Part shown: piece after piece, positions 55,232 through 64,000 of the stretch
How positions within the stretch are numbered: position 1 is the first letter of the stretch
Layout of the letters: every line of letters starts with the position of its first letter
Assembly: GCA_964019335.1 (NCBI GenBank)
Contig: OZ025754.1
Location: forward strand, 125,001-189,000
Reading direction: 5' to 3'
From: Diplonema japonicum
Lineage: Eukaryota; Euglenozoa; Diplonemea; Diplonemida; Diplonemidae
DNA length: 64,000 bases
Position numbers and translations under genes: made by a program
Notes under the pieces: generated by a model
What the model saw: only the letters and a program-made list of their open reading frames with translations
Told to the model about the DNA's origin: nothing
Databases searched by the model: none

Positions 55232-57178
55232 TCATTCTTGCAGCAGCGGGTTACCCGAGGGCAGGGAAATGCAGTCCTCCTCACCATAATCATCAAGCGC
55301 GCGGAAGTCCCATTCCATCGGCATCTGTAAAGTGACCCTGATTGAGGGGTCCTCGTTCCACTTCCCATTAACCGGCCGCGACCACCTAGAGAGCGTGTGC
55401 GGGAGGGTCCCAGGATCTGTGGCCTCTATAGAAACAAGAAAAGCATGCATAGGATGGTCTGTGGATGTAAGAGCCCATCGTTCGTTGATGTGCCGAAGCA
55501 TCTTGTCGCCTAGGCACCATGTGAAGCTCTCCTCCCGACGTGTGTAGAGCCCGGTGATCTCTGATCCTCCGATGGGGCCACCCACCGCAATGTAAAGTTG
55601 TTCGGGAACGGTTCGAACATTCCTGCCTTGCTGCTCCCCGTTGAGGATTGCCTCAAGCTGTTTTTTTGCCTTTGAGTGAAGCCCGTGAGCAAGCCCACCG
55701 CATTCGTGGCAACGAGTAGTGTCTCCTGGATCAAATTCCTTCACTTCTTTGATACATCCTGATCGATCAAGCCGGTTCAAGGCTGGATCGTTGTTGATCT
55801 CGCCTCGTTTTCTCGGCGGGTTGGGTTTGTTTCCGGCTTTTTCCACAGCCTGCCATGTCCGGGAGATGCTTTCTTCCGCGCTCCAAGCATCTTCCATAAC
55901 ATCTGACCGCAACCGTTTCAGTTCGTCTTTAACATGCGAACCACCTCCATACTGCAGGTCGACTACAGTGATCCCTTCCGCAGTTTGTCTAACCGCCTCG
56001 ATACTAAATGGGGTCAGCATTGGGACCAACACGGATTCCTCCCATTTGTATTGGCTCAGAGTTTCCACTGGGTACCAGTACGAGACGTTGAAAAACTTGT
56101 ACAAAACATTTTGTTTCGGGTTGTCAAGGGAAGTTGAATCCGCGGACTCCAAAAAATGCAGGGCTGAACGGTAGTTTGTGGTGCACGAAATGGGTGTTAA
56201 CCAAACCAGGAAGTTTTTTGTCTGTGCGAGAAAGTGATGCCCGTTTGAATTTCGAACTGCTTTATACAGAGTTTTCGGGGAATGACGACGGTTTGAAGCG
56301 AGGATCGACAGGATAGAATTGGTTTTGACCCATTTAGCAGCGGTCTTGTACCCGGTTTCCTTGTCGCCGAAACGGTTCGTTTCTAGGATTCCCTCCGCGT
56401 GCTCGTCTGTTTCTTTGTGGAAGGTCGCGTTTCTCGGTGCGTAGCCCTCCCAGCCCATTTCGCCCATTTTGTTCCCCCCCACCCACACCGGGGCGTCGTC
56501 ATGGAGAAGCATTCTATCGGTGTCTGAACCTTCTTGTGTGGAAATGTGTATGATGAGATTTTGAAGGGGGCCGGTGTCGGGGTTTGTTGTGGGGTGGACC
56601 TCGTTCAAACTTATGGCAGCTTCAGAGATTAACTCCTGCTGCTTCGTCTTCAGCCTCGTCGGGATTTTTAAGTTCTGTTTTAATTCTTCCAGAATGCCTG
56701 ATCTTTTTGTATACCATATCTGTGCATGGTGGGAAGAGAGGAGTTGAACGGTGCTGGCGACTTCGCTTCCTGGTATTGATAATGGTGTTCTACCGGGTCC
56801 GCGGGGGTATGTTGGGTAGCCTCCTGGAAGTGAGTTTGGGTTTGCGTTGTTTGATGAGTGATTTTTCATCAGCTTGCGGAGTTTGTCGCGGTCCTTTGAA
56901 AGGAGGAACAGATTGTTGGTGATGCGGTCACCGGGGTGGTTGTCGAGCGGGCCTTCTGCGCAGAGGAGCGGGACCCATTTTTCTTCCTCCTTCTCTGTTT
57001 TCCAAACGCGTTCACCGGCGGTTTTGTACTTTCGGTAGAAGAAGAGCAGTGCTACCAAACACCCTAAGACGGCGACAACTGCAAGCGTCCCGAGGACTCC
57101 AAGCACCCACCCTGCAACACCGTCGTCAGATTCCCCGCAATTTGTGCATAACGTCACAGTAGGTGTTGGTGCTGACAT
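55232..57178 (-). CDS. Membrane-anchored protein with possible ADP-ribosyltransferase-like fold
   Basis: Single exon, 648 aa from the ATG at 57178. A short N-terminal segment with a Cys pair precedes one transmembrane helix (about 22-47), then a basic stop-transfer stretch, so most of the protein probably faces the cytoplasm. Residues about 300-425 have the order of R-S-E mono-ADP-ribosyltransferases: an Arg (KAVRN), then WLTPISCTTNYRSALHFL, then NVSYWYPVE and WEESVLVP with an F-S-I-E strand. The usual E-x-E before V-L is not intact (EES), so activity is doubtful. A later domain has CHECG (a possible metal site). The stop is followed by about 21 G. The ART reading is tentative. Confidence 0.6.
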   Translation of the reverse strand: MSAPTPTVTLCTNCGESDDGVAGWVLGVLGTLAVVAVLGCLVALLFFYRKYKTAGERVWKTEKEEEKWVPLLCAEGPLDNHPGDRITNNLFLLSKDRDKLRKLMKNHSSNNANPNSLPGGYPTYPRGPGRTPLSIPGSEVASTVQLLSSHHAQIWYTKRSGILEELKQNLKIPTRLKTKQQELISEAAISLNEVHPTTNPDTGPLQNLIIHISTQEGSDTDRMLLHDDAPVWVGGNKMGEMGWEGYAPRNATFHKETDEHAEGILETNRFGDKETGYKTAAKWVKTNSILSILASNRRHSPKTLYKAVRNSNGHHFLAQTKNFLVWLTPISCTTNYRSALHFLESADSTSLDNPKQNVLYKFFNVSYWYPVETLSQYKWEESVLVPMLTPFSIEAVRQTAEGITVVDLQYGGGSHVKDELKRLRSDVMEDAWSAEESISRTWQAVEKAGNKPNPPRKRGEINNDPALNRLDRSGCIKEVKEFDPGDTTRCHECGGLAHGLHSKAKKQLEAILNGEQQGRNVRTVPEQLYIAVGGPIGGSEITGLYTRREESFTWCLGDKMLRHINERWALTSTDHPMHAFLVSIEATDPGTLPHTLSRWSRPVNGKWNEDPSIRVTLQMPMEWDFRALDDYGEEDCISLPSGNPLLQE

Positions 57179-57275
57179 GGCTGCATTTATTTCCCTTTTT
57201 TTTTTTGGGTTTTTTGTCGGCAAGTTTTTCGTAAAAAAAAATGAGAAGGAAAAAAAAAAATGTAAAAAAGAAGAG

Positions 57276-57309
<34 letters not shown>

Positions 57310-57819
57310 AATTCTTTTTTTTTTTCTCCTTTTTTTTTCATTTTTTCTTTCTTTTTCATTTTTTTTTCTTTTCTCGTTATTATTATTTTTTTTTTTTTTC
57401 CGGTTTCTAGTTCTTTTTTTTTTTTTTTAAACTTAGATAGATGTAAAGTGAAGCGAAGGGTAGGGGAGAGGGTGGTGAGAGAAAAAAAAAAAAAAAAAAA
57501 GGGCGGGGGACAAGGGGATGATCCATAGCAAAAGAGGGGGGAGGGGGGAGTAGGCCAGAGGGTAACCTACAGACATATTGCTTGTTATTTTTTTCTTCTT
57601 CCTTCCCCTTCCCGGAATGAGAAAAGTGTGTGTATGACCTCGTGCGCTATTCTTTATTTATTTCCTTTTTTTTTTCGTGTATATATTTTTACACGTTTCC
57701 ATGGGTCAAAGTCCCACCACAGTGCACAGAACTCTGCAATGCTCGCAGTCACAACAAGCAAAACTACAACCCTCTAGAACAGGGCAATATGTTCGATACT
57801 AAAAGAAATTTAGTTGTTA

Positions 57820-57883
<64 letters not shown>

Positions 57884-60671
57884 CTTCTGGGAAGGAACAA
57901 AGGGGGGGAGGGGGAGTGGAGGAGATTAGTCCCTCAGCACTAGTTTCCAACATACCATACATACCATTATATTAACAATTCTATTGAAAATATATTGTTT
58001 TTTTTTTCTTTTTTTTTTTTTCCTTGTTCAAAGGGAGGCGGGGGAGGGGTCCTTTTTTTGTTTCCTCCTAACCCACTTTTCGGTGCATAATGCTGGCCGG
58101 GTAAAAGAAGAGGACCAAAAAAAAAAAAAAAAAAAAAAAAAGTGAGTATCCTACGATTCTTACATAGAACACGTTAAAAAGGGGAATGTGGTTACAAATT
58201 TAGTGGGGGGGGGGGTGAATCAAACAGCCCAGAAAAAGGAATGCTAGAGGCCCTGTGGCTGGAATAGTTGTACTGCCAGACCTCGGGGGAAAGAAGGAAG
58301 AAGAAAAAAAAAGAAGAAAGGGCCTCTTCCCTCTTGGGCATGAAAAAGCTGAAAAGGGAAAGAAGAAGAGAAAAAAGAAAAAAAAAAATAAAAGAAATAA
58401 AAAGATCCCCTCATTGAGTTTCTTCCAGACTTTTACAGCAAACAGAGAAGAAGAAGAAGAAGAAGAAGGGAGGGGAAGAAAAAAGAAAAGAAGAAGAAAA
58501 AAACTCGATCACCCTAAAGAGCGCTAGAACTCATATCCCAATGTCTCCACTTGTTCACATGCTAGACCACTCAATTGATGATACCTGTAAGAGCACCCTT
58601 CTCGTTAATTCCCCTTTTTTTTCTATTTCACCCCCCCCCCCCTTCTATTGTGAAATGATGCTCTTTTTTTTTATTTTATTTTTTGTCACTTTCTTTTTTT
58701 CATGATTTATCCCCCCTTTTTTTTTGTTCCTTTTCTGAAGAAAAAAAGGAAAGGAAGGGGGCGGGGGGGGAGGAGAGAAGAAGAAGAAGAAGAAGAAGAA
58801 AGAGAGTGGGGGGAAAAAGGAAAAAAGAAAAAAAAAATCCCTTCGGTCCATATTGCAAGGAGGTTGTCATTATGTAAGACGGCCTAATGTCACTGAAATG
58901 CTGGCAGATAAAAAGATATCTTTTTTTTTTTTCTTTTTTAAACACCAACCCTCGAGATAATTGCCGCACTATTTATATAATATTTGTTATTAGTTATAAG
59001 TGATAAATCCAGAAAAAAAAAAAAGAAAAAAAAAAAACCCCCTCTTTTTTCCCGACCTTCCCTACCTTTCTTTTTTTTTTTTCCCCACTATCTCCTTGTT
59101 TGTCATATTACGCTTGCTAAGCACAGCATAAATGTACAAGAAGAAAAAAAAAAAAAAAAAAAAAAAAGGGCAGGGAACAAAAAGAGAAAGAAAATAGATG
59201 AGTCAAAAGGAAGTCTTTGTGAGACGCCCCCTTGTTCTCAAGAAAAAAAAAACCCCCCCTTCCATCACCATCTTATTTTTGTGAACAAAAAAAAAAAAAA
59301 AAAAGAAATGATGGAAGGAAAAAAAAAAATGGGGGGAAGGTGAGAAAAATAGGAATGGACCTACCGTATCGCAGAGTACATAGAAAGAAAAAAAAAATTG
59401 AAGAAGCCACACCAAACCATCTCCCTTTTGGCCCCTTACAGAAAAAAAAAAGAAAAAAAGCTGCATAAGTAGGTCGGAGAAACCCCTTCCACACAGCTTT
59501 ATCCTTTGAAATTATCAACCAGGATAAGGATCTTGAGGCAGGGTGGCACTTTTTTTTTTTTCTTTTTTTTTTTTTTCCTTTTTTTTTCGCAAATAAAAGC
59601 AGGGTAGCAGTACGTAAGGAAAAAAGGAGAAAAAAAAAGTATCACGAAAAGGAGAAGAGAAAGGCAAAGAGGGGGAGAAAAAAAAAACAAACAAAAAAAG
59701 TTGGTGACCACCAAAGGGTGTTATCACATTTCCTTTTTTTTTTTTTTTTTTTAAATTCTTGTCCCCCTTCTTTCTCCTTTTCGCTTCTTTCCTTTCCTTA
59801 TTTCTTTTTTTTTTCTTTTTCCTCTATTTGGTTTTTCTCTCTCTTTTTTCCCTTTTTTTTTTTTTTTTTCCCCTCTCCCGTGTTTTCTTCCCTTGCTCAA
59901 TTTTTTTTTTCGTCTTTTCGTTAGAATCATTGTCTTAGTTATGAGAAAGGCAAGATAACAAAAAAAAGAAAAAGAAAAAGTATTTTTTCTTAATTGATGG
60001 AGAAAAAAAAAAAAAAAAAAAAAAAAAGAGACGCTTATCGGTCGGACTATGCGCTTACCCATGGCGAGACGGCCCATGGGTGGCAAACATCACAAATATC
60101 TTTACCAAGGATGGAGGGGGGGAGAGAGAACAAAAAGAAAGGTTTGGAACCAGGTGTGTGTGGGGGGGGGGTGTTTTTTTTGCCAGTTTAACAAAACATT
60201 TCTTTTTATTTCACTCTTCGTCATTTTTTCTTTGATGGGGGTAATTTTTGACTATTTTGGCCATCTGAGGTCCATTCCGGCCCCTAAAAAAATGCCACGG
60301 CGAAATAACTACCTTTTACTCCGTATTACCTTAGGGAAATCCCTAAAAAAAAAAGATGGCCCGTGCGAGGAAAACAACAGTGAAAGCAGTGAAGAGTGAG
60401 TGACTCAAATGACGAAGAGTGCAATAAAACGACTTACTTGCCGCCAAATGAGCCATTATCTAACACTCGTTGCCGCTTTTTTTCTTTTTTTTTTTTCCCC
60501 CGGGAACTCGAGTTGAATAATGACTCATAATTTGTTGGCAAGAAATAATCATTAAAGGTTTTTTTAAAAAAGGTTATGCAACAAAAAAAAATAAAAATTT
60601 CGAGTAAGTGTGCAGGGGGGGCGCGCTCACTGTAAAAAAAAAAAGAGTTGGCATGTTTGTGCAAAAATTCT

Positions 60672-60706
<35 letters not shown>

Positions 60707-61572
60707 AGAGAAAAAAAAGAAAGAAAAGAAAAACATGCATCAGTGAGGTAATCAGTGGATGTATAAGTACCCCCACTTATTGCTCTTTGCCGAAGAAAAG
60801 GAGAGAAAAAAAAAAGTTGATGTCACATGCAAACTCCGCGCGAGAGCCGCAGGCCCCTAGAAGAAGGGGAGGGGGTATGGTCAGTACTAGGGGGGGGGGG
60901 GGGGGGGGAAAGGAAAAGAAAAAAAAAGCAAGGGAAACTGGCGGAAGGTTTATAAAAAAAAAAACCTCCCCCCCTTTTTTTTTCGTTCAGACAAGTCAAA
61001 AAAAAAAAAGACTCGTTTCTTTGCAACAAAAAAAAAAAAAAAAAAAAAAAGGGTGCGTACAGCTGGAATAACAACTTATGTTTCGAATTTCTATTTTGAA
61101 GCCTTACCTTACTCATAGACAATGGAGAAAACGAATTTTGTTTTTTGTTTTTTGTTTTGTTTGGTTTTGTTTTTGTGCTAAAAAAAGGTATTGGAGCACA
61201 GCTGATCCCGATTTTCTGCTTTACTCCTCCACCATGACACAGAAGGCGCCAGTTGTGTCCAGATGTGTCCCCTGCTCCTTGAGGAACTAATCGCTTCAAG
61301 TTAGAAATCCAAAGTTTCTTTTTTTAATTGTCAATAGCAAACTGGTCTAGCTGCAACACTAGACCTATTTGTTTCATCACCCCCCCCCCCCCCCCCCCAG
61401 ATCTGCTAAACAATGAAATATGAGAATTTCATATTTTTTTTTTTTTAAAAAGCAGGTAAATTCCGTGGGCAAGAAGAACAATCTTTTTTTTTTTTTTTCA
61501 TTTTTTTTTTTAAATATTTGCACACTAAATTATGATCAACAATCACTACCACCAAATAAATGCATTTATATA
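57179..61572. other. Gene-poor homopolymer region
   Basis: More than 4 kb of A, T, G and C runs, including about 58 A (57823-57880) and (GAA)n tracts (58449, 58780). Small mixed islands at 57700-57800, 60030-60110, 60260-60460 and 61195-61300 have no gene-like frame. It ends the one-strand array. Confidence 0.5.
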
Positions 61573-63127
61573 TACTGTAAAACAAAAATCACCGGAAGAT
61601 AAAATGTCCGGAAGCTCTGGCGGTCCGGATATTTTTTCTTCCGGACATTTTTTTCCTGGGACCCCCCTTTTATTAAAGGGCTGGACCCGAAAACAGATGA
61701 AACTAGTTTCTATAGCAAGAGAAAATCAAACAAAAATCAGAGAATTGAATTACGGACTTTTCCAAGAACACCTCAGATCCTGATTGTTTGCTTCTACCAC
61801 AAGCTTGTTGAACCAAACCACTTCTTGTGCTTGCTTTAGGGTTGTTCTTATTTTTTGCGGGTTTGCGTCATGGAGCCAATGTCCAGTATATCGCACCCTT
61901 CAATGGCTGCGTCCCAGCAGGTTGGAGAGTACTTTTCCCGACAATAGAACTAAAAAAGGGGGCGAGGAAAGGGCAGCATCTTACCTGTCCGCACGTCTGA
62001 CCGTCTTGTTTGCTGCCTTCGCAGCCTTGGCAGTGCGCCTGGCCTCGGCCTTAATGGCACAAATAGGTGAGGTCTGGGGGACAAACGCTAAGTGAACGTT
62101 TGTCTCTGAAAACAAGTTCACAAAAGCCTGCATAGTGCGGACATTGTAGTCATCAATGATGAGTAGGATGGGCTCGGTGGGTGCTCAGTCCGATGACTCG
62201 ATGAGGTTGTAGCAAAGGGGAGAAACAAATCTTTTACCCAGAGCCGAAGCGTTTCCTGGGTGGCCCAGTGAGATTTCGAAGCTGTTAAACTCCAGCCTTT
62301 TGGGGGGTGTGCAACACGAGGGACGGACCCGAGGTATTTCCTGCGAGCTGGTTCTGTTTTTCCCGTGTAAATTAACTGCGGGTGCAGTTTGCACCAGTCA
62401 GGGAAACGCAAAACTGTCCGGTGACGGCGCGCTTGTCCCAAATCCCTAACCTTGACAACCTTGGGACCCCTTTTCGTCTTCTTCCCAGCAGCAGCAGCTG
62501 GTCCATGTTCCAGGTCAACCGGCCTGATCTTTGTGAACCTCCTCGCTGCTTGGGTGTCTTTGGGGCTGCTAGACTTCCCTGTTGTTGGGCGGCGGCTTGT
62601 GATGCCATGCTTGGGGCACAGCTGGTTGGCCCTCTGCATACAGGCAGATCGCTGCTACCGGCACCCCCCTTCCGTTCTGCATCTGGATCCAAACAAAGAG
62701 CCTTGTTGTTTCTTCCTAGTTCAGAAGAGGCTTGCGACCCGCAGTAACGGGTGCGGCAGGGGGATCGACCTTGGAGCTACCAAAGCGGTGCTTCCAGTGA
62801 CTCTCACCTGAAGATATTCCCACTTGCAATATCATTTCAGTCACCTGAAGAGGTCAGCACCTGGAGGGGTCGCGAGATATGTCCTTCCCCTTTTTAGAGC
62901 ATGCAGCTTTCGTCTGTTAATTTGAATTTTATTTTTGCCGTTCTTAAGACTCTTGCAACAGAAATATAAGTTTTCCAGACAGAGGGGGCAGTGCGTAGGG
63001 CAGGCTAGGTACCCTTAGAAAAGTGCCCAAAAGAATGTCCGGAAGATAAAATGTCCGGAAGAAAAAATCACCGGATGTTTCGGCGGTCCGGATATTTTAT
63101 CTTCCGGTGGATTTTTGTTTTACAGTA
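61573..63127 (-). mobile_element. pogo-like DNA transposon, decayed
   Basis: The ends read TACTGTAAAACAAAAATC then (C)ACCGGAAGATAAAAT in inverted orientation, flanked by TA on both sides as in Tc1/mariner-pogo insertions. Subterminal CCGGAAGATAAAATGTCCGG words recur in direct and inverted order at both ends. Length is 1555 bp. The minus strand contains a broken DDE transposase. Confidence 0.88.
61990..62700 (-). pseudogene. pogo/DDE_1 transposase remnant
   Basis: Minus-strand frames contain WNMDQ (about 62515), where pogo/jerky-type enzymes carry the first catalytic Asp, followed by a KRAVTGQF strand. In another frame, EPILLIIDDYNVRTMQ (about 62170-62120) carries the second Asp, then LAFVPQTSP (about 62070) and a Lys/Ala-rich tail. 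Two or more frameshifts separate them, and no N-terminal DNA-binding domain is seen. It is inactive as it stands. Confidence 0.8.
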
Positions 63128-63177
63128 TATATTTTTTTTATTTTTATTTTTTTTTTCTTTCTCCCTTGTTTTGCTTT

Positions 63178-63250
<73 letters not shown>

Positions 63251-64000
63251 TTTTGTTTTGTTTTATTTTTTTTCTTCTTCTTCTTCTTCTTCTTCTTTTT
63301 TTCCCCGTTTCACGGTTTCTCAAAATATATTCCAATTTTCAATTTTCTTTTTTTATTTTTCACTTGCCGCTTGTCGAAAAGCCGCCTCTGGCACCACTCC
63401 AACTGCTGCAGATATGCAGAAGCTTCCAGTGAGACTCACCAACACTTTCGTGCCTCTGAAAATATAAAAATATATTTGAAAACAGTGCCTTTCGTAGGGG
63501 GGAATACAAAAAAAAAAGAGAAGAAAAAAAAAGAGAAAAAAAAAAAAAAAAAAAGACTTCAATCTGTTTTTTTTTTTTTTTTTTTTCTTCTTTCCTCCTT
63601 GAGTACAGAGAAAGAAGGAAGGGGAAGAATTCTGTTTTCTTTAAAAAAAAAAAAAAAACTTTTTTTTTCTTTCCTTCGATTTTCCTCCTTCCATTATCTA
63701 ATTATCATTTTCTTCCTCAGTTCTACACCACAGTAATCTAAAGCACATCGAGGAGACCACAAGAGCAAGAAGAAGAAGAGAAGAAGAAAAAAAAAAAGAG
63801 CCGAGAAACGGATTTACCTCCCTCTTTTTTTTTCCCCTCTTCCTTTCACCTCTGGCTTCATGCTATCTCACGTGACGTGTTTTAAACACAACGGCGAAAA
63901 GCCTGGGGGGGGGGGGGGGGGGGGGGGGGCGGCTATGCATGGCATGGAAACGCGTTTCCATACATTTTTTGAAAAAAAACGGAAACGGAAACGGAAACGT
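63128..64000. other. Right end: long T tract, palindrome and CGGAAA repeats
   Basis: A T run of about 64 nt lies at 63184-63247. A balanced island at 63362-63467 is open on the plus strand (ADMQKLPVRLTNTFVPLKI, then stop) and might be a terminal exon of a gene with no visible upstream part. G25 lies near 63905, an 18-nt perfect palindrome at 63944-63961 (ATGGAAACGCGTTTCCAT), and ACGGAA units at 63979-64000 run off the window. Confidence 0.45.

Noticed and set aside
1-64000. Homopolymer-driven frames rich in Lys or Phe throughout intergenic DNA
   Set aside because: They consist of A/T runs translated as Lys/Phe with no balanced segment, conserved motif or splice logic.
1-64000. tRNA, rRNA and snRNA genes
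   Set aside because: Reading for B-box-like GGTTCGA words and rRNA core motifs gave no cloverleaf or rRNA match; a covariance-model scan would be decisive.
1-64000. Homopolymers as pure assembly artefacts
   Set aside because: They lie almost only between exons and in introns while exons keep frame over kilobases, which random sequencing error would not respect; individual tract lengths may still be inaccurate.

Overview
This window reads as nuclear DNA of a unicellular eukaryote, and I cannot place it more finely. The evidence is spliced genes with short GT-AG introns, eukaryote-only proteins (MCM5, UTP3/SAS10, MOB4/phocein, kinesin, ATP10-like, MAP3K-like kinase) and eukaryotic DNA transposons (piggyBac, pogo-like). 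Balanced-composition coding exons are separated by extreme homopolymer DNA (A/T runs up to about 64 nt, G/C runs of 15-25 nt).

Layout. All twenty protein genes I can support, plus one gene-derived pseudogene, lie on the minus strand from 193 to 57178, often 70-280 bp apart. In transcription order from the right: an ART-like membrane protein, MCM5, a coiled-coil protein, a single-pass membrane protein whose last intron carries a piggyBac copy, MOB4, a WWE plus rearranged macro-domain protein, a kinase-LRR pseudogene and its intact parent, a SAM/WW scaffold, a coiled-coil protein, a large Cys/Asn-rich surface protein, an ATP10-like factor, an unknown protein, UTP3, a kinase/F-box-like/pseudokinase fusion, a CCCH/chromo-barrel protein, a Lys/Pro-rich protein, a cyclic-nucleotide-gated K+ channel, a GH2 glycosidase, a kinesin-WW protein, and a four-repeat DEK_C protein. 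Gene-poor stretches are 11.1-16.7 kb, 25.8-26.8 kb, 35.7-36.4 kb, 39.2-40.7 kb, 43.0-43.9 kb, 45.5-47.3 kb and 57.2-64 kb.

Mobile DNA. Two piggyBac relatives are present: 34225-35650, truncated, and 47405-49192, flanked by TTAA and lying inside an intron. A decayed pogo-like element with terminal inverted repeats and TA flanks is at 61573-63127. An unclassified element with long imperfect inverted repeats is at 14248-15685. A roughly 150-bp minisatellite fills 45555-46766.

Splice junctions were set by hand: GT/AG boundaries that restore reading frame and domain continuity. They rescue the WW domain of the kinesin, the K+ channel pore, both UTP3 junctions, MOB4 and the piggyBac-bearing intron. 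Points most worth following are the macro domain whose halves are in reversed order, the kinase/F-box/pseudokinase fusion, the kinesin with a P-loop but degenerate switch motifs, the transposon-bearing intron, the one-strand gene array, and poly(A) tracts directly before start codons and before 3' splice sites. No single pathway links the genes. There is no evidence of an operon-like functional set beyond co-orientation.
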